From Symsagittifera roscoffensis (taxonomy: Eukaryota > Xenacoelomorpha > Acoela > Convolutidae), in the NCBI RefSeq assembly GCF_963678635.1, contig NC_087067.1, positions 45,580,515 through 45,644,514 on the forward strand: a stretch of 64,000 nucleotides of DNA, given 5' to 3'. Shown piece by piece: positions 30,553 to 41,760 of the stretch. The notes under the pieces are model-generated. The model made no database searches, was not told where the DNA came from, and saw only the letters and a list, made by a program, of their open reading frames with translations. Within the stretch, counting starts at the first letter, position 1. The number at the start of each line of letters is the position of its first letter. The position numbers and the translations under genes are program-made.

Positions 30553-30639
30553 GATTAAGAGTCGATGAACGTAGTTCAGACTCTTATATAGGTAGCGATG
30601 ATTAAGAGTCGATGAACGTAGTTCAACCTCTTATATATG
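30553..30639 (+). repeat. Short hairpin repeat, copies 2 and 3, tandem (period 47)
   Basis: Two units, 30553-30592 and 30600-30639, read GATTAAGAGTCGATGAACGT followed by AGTTCAGACTCTTATATAG, with paired AAGAGTC and GACTCTT arms in the first. The second unit ends exactly at the left edge of the hAT element and supplies its TATATATG target site. Confidence 0.75.
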
Positions 30640-31419
30640 CAGTGTTGGGGTGTTATTAACATCAGTGTTATTTACACTGTTATTAACACATGTTATTAAC
30701 GTTATTTACACAGCCGTGTTATTAAGTGTGATTTACTTCAGTTTGAAATGCCTGGATCGAACGCTGGTGGAAGGCCCGTGGACGCTATTTGGGAGCATTT
30801 TGAACGACTTCCGAGCAACAAGTCCAAATGCAGGGTCTGTGGGCATGAAGCGGCCGCAAATCCTGAGAGGATGAAGAAGCATCATGCCAAACACGCGGAT
30901 TCTGAGAATCGACCACCGCCCGCAAAGCAGCCCCGAATCACCGATTTTACCGTTTCGACGTCCAAAGACGATAAAGACAAGTTTGATATTTTAGTTGGGC
31001 GGTTCTTTTTCGAGAACAATATCGCATTCAACATTGTGGAATCTACAAGCTTTAAAGAGTGGAAAACTGGGCTCCTGCATCTGGATGCAAAGTTGAAAAC
31101 TTCATCAAGTTGAGCAGAGACGAGCAAGAAATTAGCCAAGGACTCGCTGAACTGATGATCACAATGCTTAAATTGATCCCAAGCACGGCTGGTTTGGAAC
31201 GGGTTTTCTCAACAATGGGTTTTGTACACTCGGACTTACGTAATCGTCTTGGTTCTGAGAAGGTCACAAAACTTGCATTCTGTTTGCGTTCGCTGAAATC
31301 TCAAGACAATTGAATTTTTCGCGAATGAATTCTGTTTTTTGAGTAAATCACAGTTATTAACTGTTAAAAACGTAAATAACGTTAGAAACTCGGGCGAGGG
31401 TGTATTAAACCCAACACTG
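30640..31419 (+). mobile_element. Internally deleted hAT DNA transposon
   Basis: 780 bp flanked by a perfect 8-bp target duplication TATATATG (30632-30639 and 31420-31427), with terminal inverted repeats CAGTGTTGGG. An N-terminal transposase part starts at the ATG at 30748 and carries a BED zinc finger ('IWEHFERL' ... 'CRVCGHEA' ... 'KKHHAKHAD') and about 100 residues. After about 31055 the sequence jumps, in another frame, to the hAT C-terminal dimerisation region ('ELMITMLKLIPSTAGLERVF' and 'STMGFVHSDLRNRLG'). The catalytic core is missing, so this is a non-autonomous deletion derivative. The intact duplication suggests a recent insertion. Confidence 0.92.
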
Positions 31420-31948
31420 TATATATGTAGAGCTTGGAAATTCAATTTAGTCGACCTCAAATTGTTCTTCAAAATACGCCCGTCACCTGAGAAAATCCTA
31501 GATTAGCGCCTGATCTGTTTCCTGGATTAGATTGAGCTTTTCCGAATTGTATTTTGTCCAGGTATATCTTCCAGGTTCCATTGTACTTGACCTAAATATA
31601 ATGCCGTCGCTTTTGCCCCCTAAGGTCAGGGGTTCGAATCACGGCTGGATATTGTTTTATTTCATTATGTATCCAATTTTTAAAATATTCTCAGTTAACA
31701 ATTGTTTAGTCGAAACTTCGTTTTTCAGGTCAATTTTTGTCGGCTTAGTTTTTTACAACATGAGTTTTTTGTTCGGCTCAACTACTGTCTGCCCAAAGAT
31801 TGTCGGCTTTGTTTCCGCTTTGTAAGTTTTTTTTTCCATTGCTAAATTAAAATTCAATTGCGTGCCTAGAAGTTCTGTTTGATAAAAACAGTCATTATGA
31901 ATGTGTATGGGATTGGGTTTCTTTTTTCGAGACGCTTTGGATTTTTTT
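31420..31948. other. Intergenic stretch with repeat relics
   Basis: Contains a MITE-end relic at about 31481-31514 (GAGAAAATCCTAGATTAGCG, like the right end of the MITE at 48055) and a family 2 SINE-like block (31600-31665). Nothing else recognised. Confidence 0.5.
31600..31665 (+). repeat. SINE-like relic, family 2, copy c
   Basis: 'CTAAGGTCAGGGGTTCGAAT' followed by CACGGCTGGATATTGTTTTA; the B-box-like GGTTCGAATC is the best match of the four copies. Confidence 0.55.
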
Positions 31949-32837
31949 GCAAACACTTTTTTTCCTCTTTTCAAAAAAGGGAATCAATGAAAAGAACGCC
32001 TACGCCCCTGAGTGTCTGTATACTCCCCTAGTTTCTTCACACTTTACCCCCTGTCTACAGCCTTCGAAAAATCTGTGGGGGAATATTTGAACCATTTTTT
32101 TCTCGTTTTCACTAAAATTACCCTCTTTTCTTACATTAAAAAATCAATGGAGATAATGAGTAGTGTTAAGCTCTCAGACACTAGCGGCCACTCACAAGTT
32201 GTTCTACACAATACGTTTTTGCACTTGAAAAAGTCTAGTTTTTTGCAAACACTTTTTTTCCTCTTTTCAAAAAAGGGAATCAATGGAAAGAACGCCTACG
32301 CCCCTGAGTGTCTGTATACTCCCCTAGTTTCTTCACACTTTACCCCTCTGTCTACAGCCTTCGAAAAATCTGTGGGGGAATATTTGAACCATTTTTTTCT
32401 CGTTTTCACTAAAATTACCCTCTTTTCTTAGATTAAAAAATCAATGGAGATAATGAGTAGTGTTAAGCTCTCAGACACTAGCGGCCACTCACAAGTTGTT
32501 CTACACAATACGTTTTTGCACTTGAAAAAGTCTAGTTTTTTGCAAACACTTTTTTTCCTCTTTTCAAAAAAGGGAATCAATGGAAAGAACGCCTACGCCC
32601 CTGAGTGTCTGTATACTCCCCTAGTTTCTTCACACTTTACCCCTCTGTCTACAGCCTTCGAAAAATCTGTGGGGGAATATTTGAACCATTTTTTTTCTCG
32701 TTTTCACTAAAATTACCCTCTTTTCTTAGATTAAAAAATCAATGGAGATAATGAGTAGTGTTAAGCTCTCAGACATTAGCGGCCACTCACAAGTTTTTCT
32801 ACACAATACGTTTTTGCACTTAAAAAAGTCTCGTTTT
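31949..32837 (+). repeat. Tandem repeat, three near-identical copies of a ~297-bp unit
   Basis: Units start at 31949, 32245 and 32542 with GCAAACACTTTTTTTCCTCT and differ by only a few bases. The unit includes 'CGCCTACGCCCCTGAGTGTC' and 'TAGCGGCCACTCACAAGTTG'. The period is divisible by three in the later copies, so open frames run through it, but they lack coding character. Confidence 0.93.
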
Positions 32838-33339
32838 TGATTTTTGACTGTTTATTGAAACTTTTTGACATTTTTAGTGGCAACTCTGAGTGTCTGGATT
32901 CAATTCTATTTACAGGCTGCGAACCATTTTCTAACCTGTTGCGAGACATTTTCCTTTCGAAGCGGCGACTACCTAATAATTCGTTAGAGAAATGTTACTT
33001 CCGTAGGAAAATAGCTCACTATTTTTTTTACCTCTTCTGCCTTATTATAGTAGAGAAAGAATTAAGGTTTTTGGGCAAAATCGTGTTGTTGAAATTGTTC
33101 CTTTCATACGGATCAGTATAAACAAATAGTGACAAACACGTACCTCCAGCTTTAGTTGGGCTTTTAACTATACTTTATTGAGACATACGAAAATTTTGTT
33201 TCACCTAGTTTTTTTCAACGAACTTCATTTATTTTGTTATTAGTTTTTTATGCTGCTGTTATTGCAAATCTTGCGAAGCTTCGCTTTGCCTCTGCGTTGC
33301 GTTCACATTGCAACATCACGCATTTAGCAATTCTAGCCT
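32838..33339. other. Intergenic stretch
   Basis: T-rich DNA without a gene; a short GCGAAGCTTCGCTTTGCCTC block near 33272 belongs to the recurrent SINE-tail palindrome. Confidence 0.45.
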
Positions 33340-35230
33340 CCATTTAAGCCATTACATCATGCAAATAACTATAAAACAACTACAGTACTGATTTGGCCTA
33401 TTCCCAACATATGGTTCTTTCACCTTTTAGGCCCTCAGAAAATAACAGCCCCATAATACAAAAAACGTCTGAAGTGTGTCATTATGCTTCAGGCCTTTAA
33501 CTTTTTGAAGAGAATGTATTGAATACCACACGAAATACGAGCGTGCAGAAAAAGTGTTGGATAAGTCAAATGCAAAATTCTAGTTTTAGAACTGGATTTA
33601 GATTCTAAGCCTATCTTCCACTTCTGTGCAACTTGACATTTGATGTAGAGAAACTTTTTTCGCGTTCTTACAAGGCACAACAATTTTGGGTGGCGAAAAC
33701 AAATTAACTATTGAGAACAAATTTTTTTTCTCCATAATTAGGAGCTAACTATGTCTTTTTAACATTGCCACGATGGTTGAGACTCAAGAAAGCAAGGACT
33801 AGGTTGAGCCTTTGAAAGCAAAAAGCGATTACAAAAGATTTATTTCGATGAAGCGTTTGCTCCGAGAGCACCAGATCGTGTATTCAATCAAAAGTTACAT
33901 CAATGATAGTGTGTGAGGATTAGCTCTCAGTTGACTTGTACTTTCAGGCTTACCACAAACTGACCAGCTTCGACTGCATTCGTTGTACCACTAGCAATTT
34001 GTAGACGCAAATAAACGTCAGAATCGAAAAAAGTTTCACTTTACAGAAAATTTCAGTCGCAAAGGCTGACTAATAACAGAAGGACATTTTCATTTTGATA
34101 TAACTAAATTTTTGTAGACAAAAATAGACATGTCGTAAACTAGACACGCTGTTAGCCAATCAGAATCGAGATGCGAACACAAGCGTGCGAAATATTTAAT
34201 TTTCTTGGTTTTATGAAGTGTCTATTTTATGACATGTCTGCTTTTTGCTACGTAACCATGAAAGATGTATCATTGTAGCTCAAAATTGGAAAGCATTTAC
34301 ATTACTAATTTGTCCTATTTCAAACTTGCGGTTTTTTCACATTACAGACCCTCAGAAAATTATAGCCCCCTATTACACACATTCTGAATTGGGCCTTGTA
34401 TTTTTATACCCTTAAGCTGGAGAAAAAAGACTAGAAAACAACCAGGCATAATTTCCGAAAACAATCAGACGGCTTGCTATAAAAATCACTGATTATACTC
34501 ATTGACTAAATCGAAGCTTTCGTAATGAGGTTGGGAAGAGCAGAGCTCCCGACTTTTTTGCAGTCTCAGGCACGTGGAAAACTTAAAGTTAATTTTACTT
34601 TTTCATGTTTTTACGGATAAATGATGTGTGAGATTTAAACTTTGGAGAATAAATGTATTCAGTTACTTTGTTCAGCTCGCGAATTTGCAATACAATCTGA
34701 CAAAGCTATATTACTTCAAAATTTGAGTTCAAAAAAGGCATAAGGAAAAGAACTCAGCTCTAACCTCTCAATAGCATACAAAAATGATGTTAAACAAGAA
34801 ATGTTCGCTTTTTTGTTGTTTCAGTTGGAAAAGTCTCTGAAATGGCCAAAAAATAATTTGCTGGTTCAAAAACAAAACAATAATAAAACCAATTATATTT
34901 GATCAAGCGTTATAATGTAATGTACATACTTTTTTATTAAATCGAAAACAAACTAAAAACATTCTAATGTGATTTAAAAATAATGGATATTTCAGGTCTT
35001 CGACGTCTAACAGAATGTATTGAATACCAGACGAAATGCGAGCGTGCAGAAAAATGTTTTGCTAAATTTAATCTTAAATTCTGATTTTTAATGCGGGATT
35101 TAGATTCTAAGGCTACAAACTGACCAATTTCGACAGCAGGCATCATCGTACATTTCGCAATTTCTACAGCAAATAAACGCCACTGAGCTTTAGCAAGTTT
35201 CCCTGTACAGAATATATCAGTCTGGAAGGA
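33340..35230. repeat. Diverged direct duplication (33340-34080 and 34290-35230)
   Basis: Three collinear blocks match: 'GCCCTCAGAAAATAACAGCC' near 33431 with 'ACCCTCAGAAAATTATAGCC' near 34348; 'GAATGTATTGAATACCACAC' near 33512 with 'GAATGTATTGAATACCAGAC' near 35013; and 'CAAACTGACCAGCTTCGACT' near 33956 with 'CAAACTGACCAATTTCGACA' near 35116. The unit is unidentified and shows no open coding frame. Either an old segmental duplication or two copies of an unknown repeat. Confidence 0.65.
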
Positions 35231-37526
35231 TAAAAAAAACAGAAATGAAAATGTTCATTTAAATCTGATTAAAGATCTTGTTATTGTTTTTCTTGGGATA
35301 GCAAGGAAAAAACGTATGTTTAATTGCGAACTAGATATTTTTCATTAATTACATTTTTTTTCAAATCTTTAAGAAATTAAGTAACGCAACAACTCGCAAC
35401 AAAAAAAAACAACTCGCAAAAAAGATAATTCGCAACAAGGATATCCGGTTACTGTGCAAGTAGCACACAATGTTCCGATCACAGTCTTGAAAAATTACAA
35501 CAAATTTTCTCAAACTGGTGTCGTTTTTTTTCTGTATGTTGTGATAAAAAAATCTGAACGAAAAGATAGAAATTAGGTATATTTAAGAGTCATAGTAAAA
35601 AAAGTCAATTGGAAAAGAGTTTTTGAAGAAAAATGACTAGAAAATTTTTGGTGAAATTTTTTGAATTTTCAAGTTTTCGTTTCCCAAAAATGCGCTAAAA
35701 ACCTTAAAAAAAAACTTGACTTGAGTAAAGTTGAGTCTTCACGGCTTAAATTAGGCTCAAATAAGTTATTGCAATTACTAACTATTTTACTAATTAGTTC
35801 GAAATTAGACCAAAAACCAAAAATTTCAAATCGGTTTTTCTCGACATTAAAAATTTTTTCAAAATTTTTTAATGTTCGAATTACAACTGAGAGGGTTTTA
35901 ACATGATATATCACTCAACCCTGTCCGATGATTATTTGTGGTAGCTAATTGTGCGTGCAAAACAAAAAAAACGAAAACATACCGGAATCCAAAGTTCCTC
36001 CCCATTTTCAATGGTCGGAACAATAACAGAAAACTCGCAAAAAATGCACCGCGGCAGTGAATTATCGCCAACCTTACACTAAAATTCTTAAGTTATTGGT
36101 TAATTTTAAAACTAAGCGAGTTGTCGCTTCCCTGAATTTTTGCGATTTGTCTTTTGTTGAGAGTTATCTTCTGCTGCGAGTTGTGGCGGTATCCAAAGTT
36201 AGTTTGATTACAAAAAAAAATGTGACAACTTTTTGGTCGCTTCTCACTTGATTGAAAAAAAAACTTTTTGTGCCTCTAAGGTCTCGCGTTCAAATCCTGG
36301 CCGGATCTTGTTTTTCAAAATTTGGAATTCTGCTTTTTATGTCATAAAATATTTCTTGGACAACCACAACTTCATTTTTTTCTTAACCTAATTTCAGAAG
36401 TATAACTGTTATTCCAGTTTGAGCATTTTCAAATTTTCTAATTTTTTCAATTTAGTCATAAATTATTGCGTCAGTTGAAAGGCAAAAAAAAAGAAAATTT
36501 TAAGCTTTAATACGACTCAAGAGAGGAAAGCCGTATTCTAGGTTGCGTTGATTCTGAAAACTTAATAAGTCTGACAAGTTTTTCTAACATTGAGCTTTTT
36601 TCGAGACAAGCGTGTCATGTTTTTTTCGTAAAAGTAGTTTTCTCGACAAACGAATCATATTTTTGTAGATGATTTTTTTTTCGATTTATTGGCATCCGTT
36701 TCATTTTTTATCCACTAACTTTGTGATGGTATGTGTTTTGTATTTGAAGTGTTGCGAAGGTTCGCTTCCCTGTGTGTTTTTAATGTTGCCGAAACATTTT
36801 AATGAATTTCTAGCTTGTTTATCAGGGCAAAGCCATCCCGAATGTTCCGACGGTCCTTAACTAGCCTCGAATAATTCTTGTCACCAGCGAATTTAGGGGA
36901 GCAGATGACGCAACATAAGGTGACTAACTTGATGCAACATCAACCGAAACCCTTTAAGCGAAAAAAGCAAGTTATACAAAATCAGAGTGGGCAAAATAAT
37001 AAAACAAAAAATGATTTTTACCTGAAGTTAAGTCACTTTAATGAGAAGAAAAACTTAAGCTTTTGAAAGTAAGCCGACAAACGCTCTCAATGTGACTCAA
37101 TGTTTCCAGAACAAAAATTAATTCGCATCTCAAAATTTAATATAACCTAACATTCGATTTATAAAACTGATTTTATTGTATTAAGACTGGATTAATAGCA
37201 TGTTTTTTTGATTTAATGAAAACCTAGCGCAAATTGAACTGAAGTGTACTCGATAAATGATTTAGAACACAAAGCCATACCGACAACAGTAACAGGTCGA
37301 AATATTTTTCTACCTCAAGTATGTACACTCGCGGTGTAATGACACGTCAATTTGATTTTAACAACAACGAAATTTACTTTTCAAGGTAACTTTCGGTAAA
37401 ACTGCGAACAGAAAAAGCTCTTAACTCTTTTTTTTTGCTCTTGAAATTATTTGGAATCTATATCCAATTATATAACCTTGACAAGGAAAAGCAAAAGCAC
37501 AGCTTGATATTCTCATTTTTGGCATT
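35231..37526. other. Intergenic stretch upstream of the GT92 gene
   Basis: AT-rich, with low-complexity A and T runs and one family 2 SINE-like relic (36262-36316). No gene recognised. The region just before 37527 must hold the GT92 promoter; no clear TATA element seen. Confidence 0.45.
36262..36316 (+). repeat. SINE-like relic, family 2, copy d
   Basis: 'TCTAAGGTCTCGCGTTCAAA' followed by TCCTGGCCGGATCTTGTTTT; matches the other three copies over the B-box block and tail. Confidence 0.55.
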
Positions 37527-38987
37527 ATGTCCCTTGTTTGGTACATGAGGAAACTGACAACAAAACCTGTATTATTAAAATTATCAGTTTTTGTTTTGGT
37601 AATTATTTACATTTATTATGACGATTTTCAATTTTCCAAAAACTTGGTTTGGAATTTCCAGAAACAACAAAGTTCCGCATATGCCTTAGAATTAGCTTTG
37701 GGAGTTCCAAAAAGTCGGATTCATTATTCTGACCATGACAAAAGTCTTCAGAAACAATTAGTCAACTTAAATGACAACAAAAACGAGACAATTTTTATTT
37801 GGAGAGCGATTTGCGATGAACGAGTCGGGGCGATGAAATTAGTGATGGTTTTTGTATACACATTATCCAACAACATAGATTTTGATCAATACAACAGCAA
37901 CATTAAATGTTTAATAAATGGGGTTTTATCTTCTGATTTTAACAACACGTTTATACATTACGATGAGCCTGGGTTTTCTGTCTTCTGCCCGTTTGAAGTC
38001 GAATTGAGCTGCCCTGAAAAAGTTTCGATTCAATTTGGCAATCAAACAGTGACAAATGAGATTGAGATAGAACGTCAATTCCAAAAAATTAGCGGATTAG
38101 AGGAGAAGAAAATGTCACTAACTCTGTGCTTGCCGTCGATTACAAGACCAATGGAAACTTTCGAACCTTACCAACTTACAGAGTATTTTGAATACCAGCG
38201 TCTTGCGGGCATTGATCGAGTATTGCTCGCAGAACTGAACGAAAACTTCTACAATTTCAGTTTGAATGCTAACTCCAAAAAAGTCCTGCAATTTTATAAA
38301 GACAGCGGTTTTCTAGAAACTTACCATGTTTCACTTATGGATAACAAGCGTGATTCATACCGGCTCAGCGATATTACTAAGCGAGCTCAATTTACTTACT
38401 GCATGGTCAAAACTGCTTTGATTAGTGACTATGCAATTGTTCACGACTTTGACGAAGTAGTTGGTTTCAACAGCAACACCTACAAAAACCTCCCGGATGC
38501 AATTTCAGCCGCAGCTGACAAAAATTACACGTATTCGTCATTTTTTCTCAAAGACGAGCCTATTGCAAGGAAGTGTAATTTTAGCAGCGAAATTGAAGGG
38601 GCTTCAAATTTCGTTCTGCTCAAGTCGGAATTATTTTTCCGCGATAGTTTCAATCCAGGCAAATCAATACATTCATCGCAGACATGTCAAATTGCATGGC
38701 ATCATCATTGTTCTTTGATCAGAAAGGAAAACTCATTCTCTAAATTTGCGAAAAATTATTCCACTGTTCCAGTTAAAAAATTTTCGATATTTTTAGATTT
38801 GCATTCAGAAGAAGGAATCAATATTATGAGAAGTTTTCATAGCAGGATTGGAATTCCAGATGATGTGGAAAATTTAGAGGAAATCTGTCATCCTGATCGA
38901 ACTGAAAAGTTAAATTGGCTTAACAATTTGTCAGAAAAACTACTGGAAAACTGTTTGAAAGTGCTGGAAGCTTTAAATTTACAATGA
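37527..38987 (+). CDS. Glycosyltransferase family 92 (DUF23) protein, single exon
   Basis: An intact ORF of 486 codons. Residues 14-31 form one hydrophobic segment after a short basic N-terminus: a type II signal anchor as in Golgi glycosyltransferases. The family core lies at about 190-450: 'LTEYFEYQRLAGIDRVLLAE' matches the GT92 'Eh.eyhrl.GvdhvlhY' start; Asp307-Phe-Asp-Glu310 in 'AIVHDFDEVVGF' is a DxD-type metal-binding motif; 'NPGKSIHSSQTCQIAWHHHC' matches the conserved Lys-Ser/His block. Several Asn-X-Ser/Thr sites fit a lumenal domain. GT92 members such as C. elegans GALT-1 add galactose to core fucose of N-glycans; the substrate here is unknown. Lack of introns may point to a retrogene or a naturally intronless family member. 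No neighbour is functionally related. Confidence 0.82.
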   Translation: MSLVWYMRKLTTKPVLLKLSVFVLVIIYIYYDDFQFSKNLVWNFQKQQSSAYALELALGVPKSRIHYSDHDKSLQKQLVNLNDNKNETIFIWRAICDERVGAMKLVMVFVYTLSNNIDFDQYNSNIKCLINGVLSSDFNNTFIHYDEPGFSVFCPFEVELSCPEKVSIQFGNQTVTNEIEIERQFQKISGLEEKKMSLTLCLPSITRPMETFEPYQLTEYFEYQRLAGIDRVLLAELNENFYNFSLNANSKKVLQFYKDSGFLETYHVSLMDNKRDSYRLSDITKRAQFTYCMVKTALISDYAIVHDFDEVVGFNSNTYKNLPDAISAAADKNYTYSSFFLKDEPIARKCNFSSEIEGASNFVLLKSELFFRDSFNPGKSIHSSQTCQIAWHHHCSLIRKENSFSKFAKNYSTVPVKKFSIFLDLHSEEGINIMRSFHSRIGIPDDVENLEEICHPDRTEKLNWLNNLSEKLLENCLKVLEALNLQ

Positions 38988-40904
38988 CTAATAGCGATGA
39001 ACAATTCAGCAAAGATGATTACAAACAATACGAAATGATCATAGCTCGTTGATTACAAAATTTACGTTTATTATGTTTTCGTTATAGTCATTTTTTTAGT
39101 GATTGAATCAAAATTCAGATGTGTATTAGTTTTACCCAAGTGGGGAGATATATATGTTTTTCAAGCTATTTAAAATTTAAATTCTTCAAAATATTGGATT
39201 GAATACAATTTAGGAATTAAAAACATATGAAAAACTTTGATGTTAATAAGAGTATTCAGTGGCTGTGCAAAGGAAAGCAAAGTTTTTGGACCATATTTTA
39301 ATTGTAATAATTGAAATTTTCTGAGGTATCTTTCAAGTGCATAACAATTGGTATTCAGCTGCTTAACTAATCGAAAATCACCTTAAAATTTGGTTCATTG
39401 CAAAAGTGAATCTGAGCTTTGAAATATTTTTAATTTGGTAGTATTCTAGCGCCTTTTTGCAATCAAGAACTTCAAAGAATAAAAAAAAGCCTGAAAAAAA
39501 ATTGTTTTTTTTTATTTTTCGTTTTTTTTAGTTAATTTTTTAAAAAAAATGTTCATCATTTTTTACTATGACTGCTGAATATGCTTAATTTCTACTGTTT
39601 TGTTCTAACAAACACAGAACTAATCCGATAATAATTTTTCGGTCTAATTATTTAAAATTTTGGTCGGAACAATTTGTGCTACTTGCCGTATTATTTTTAA
39701 CCGGCTAGCCTTGTTGATTTTATAATTATTTTTTTAAATAGATTTAGTTGTCGTTGTCTTTTATGAAGATTTGTTTATATTTTTTAATACAAGTCTATAG
39801 TTGTAATGATTTGCTTGAGCCGTTAAATAATTAAAACTTGGTGAAAATAAACATCTTTTTGATAGTTATGTCACATTTTACGTTACTGAGCGTTATTACT
39901 TCATGGCGGGAGACTATTGTGGACTTGAAAAATTACTAAAGCAAAAACGTTGCATGGTTTTGAACTGTCTCTAATCGAAACCTTAAATTAGTAAATACCG
40001 ATTGTGCAAACAAAACTTGGAATCATTAAAACAAATCAAAAAATTTTTACCTACTTCTTCGACTCATTGCCTGCGTAATTCTCTGAAGGTGACCTGCAAA
40101 ACCAAAAATGTCAGCCATACAATTCCACTAAAAGACAACAAATTATTCACAACGAAAACTCGTCTTTTGGTGGCGACTAAAAGCGCAGCGATTTGAAACG
40201 AGTCAAACAGTCTCTACTTGCCAATGCGCTAACACAAAATGTCGCTTGTAATGAAGTTTTGTCACTCTTACAATTGTCGTTTTTCTGAATTGAACCAGTT
40301 GTGTTTTTCGTGTAATCTTCGTTTTCGCTAAATCTTCGCAATTCCAGGCAAAATTTGTACTAGAAAATGTTAAAATGTAGTTTCCTTAAATCGATAATTT
40401 GTTTTCAGCAATGTTTGTATTCAGGACTAAGACTTGTGTGAAGTTTACAATTCTGAAATACCTCCAAGCGTTTTTGTAAATGAATATTATTTTGTTTGAT
40501 AGCCAAATGATGTCATTTTTACTAATGAAAACTCCAATTCTTCTTCTAAAAACAAATGTTAAATGTTTTGCCCAAATTTCTGGAGGTTATACACCTTTGA
40601 TTAGGCCTAACATTGACTCATTAGATTTTGCGTAAATTTTAGTTGATTAAAATAAACCAAAATGACCCATTTTTGGGGTCAAATTTTGTCCCCAAAAACA
40701 GATCATAAAATAATTGCACAATAATAACTTTGGTATATTTTTAGGCAAGTTTGTTTCTGATCATTTTTTGTCTAAAGTAGACTCAATTTGAGAAATACGA
40801 GCTTACAGTTTCAAGTTTTGTTAAATTTGTCTGGGTAATTTGAATCAGCACTGCTTTCGGCGACATTTTGTTAGCAGGAAAATCTACCAGGAAATTGTTA
40901 GCAG
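38988..40904. other. 3' flank of GT92 gene and intergenic DNA
   Basis: AT-rich with long T/A runs near 39480-39550. AATAAA-like signals occur near 39478 and 39845. No gene recognised; short open frames here are random. Confidence 0.45.
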
Positions 40905-41150
40905 GAAATTCTATTCCAATTCAACCCTTTACCATTTTACCCTATGCCAATCTACGCTACGCCTAAATTAAGCAGGAATGATAACAGCAAAATAGCTTGC
41001 CTACAAAGGGTAGGACTCTATGCGATAGGACCACCGGTGACCTTAAACAGAGATAGTTGGCGCAGTTATTTCTGTCCAATTAAAAAATTCATAGAACACA
41101 GGGTAAATTGGCATAGGGTATATTGGCATAGGGTAAATTGGAATCGAGTA
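40905..41150. repeat. Imperfect inverted repeat around ACCCTATGCCAA
   Basis: The left arm (about 40905-40954) has ATTCCAATTCAACC and ACCCTATGCCAATCTAC; the right arm (about 41100-41150) has TTGGCATAGGGTA twice (41108-41120 and 41123-41135) and AATTGGAATCGAG. The arms enclose about 150 bases. Possibly the end of a small fold-back element. Confidence 0.65.
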
Positions 41151-41760
41151 GATTGTCGTGGATCCGAAATTTTAAATGCCGTTCTGCAAAATGTGTTGTG
41201 TGGTTTCGCCCATAGTTTATTTGCAACGTTTGTGATGATGCAAATTGGGCCACACGAATTTTTTCTAGATTAAGCAGGTAGTGCCCATAACCTTAAAAAC
41301 GCTAACAGATTTATACGTTTCAGATAATATCTGCAAAATCCATTTTAATTTTTTGCTGAAAGCATCTGAAACACTTAGCAAAAGCTTTTATCGTCTTTTT
41401 AGTCGCATATAAGATATTTCAGTTTATGCTTGCAATTTATAATCTAAATGCACAAAAATGCGCAAAAATTTCAAATTATTTGAATTTCATGGTAAAATGT
41501 TCAGCATTTTTAGGAGTTGGCGTAACAACGTTATATGAGCCACAGACGTTATATGAGCACAACATTATTAAACAGAAAACAACACACTTCAAAACTTAGT
41601 TTATCGTTTTACAGTAGTTTGCTTTCATGCGTTTTAAAAGATTATTTTTGATAACGTATAATTTATCAATCATTTGTACATTTTTCTCGTCAAAACTCAT
41701 TACAGCATTGGTACATTTTTCTTTAAATGTTTTCACATAATGTAAGAAAAAAAAGCAAAA
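41151..41760. other. Upstream region of the unrecognised multi-exon gene
   Basis: AT-rich; presumed promoter and 5' UTR. Nothing specific seen. Confidence 0.4.

Noticed and set aside
32012-32710. Two open frames of 139 and 88 codons
   Set aside because: They arise because the tandem unit is near a multiple of three; no coding character or domain.
32012-32837. CRISPR-like array
   Set aside because: Whole 297-bp units repeat with no unique spacers, and the DNA is eukaryotic.
33489-35146. Minus-strand open frames of 60-64 codons that resemble each other
   Set aside because: They only reflect the diverged DNA duplication; both are short and without a start context or domain.
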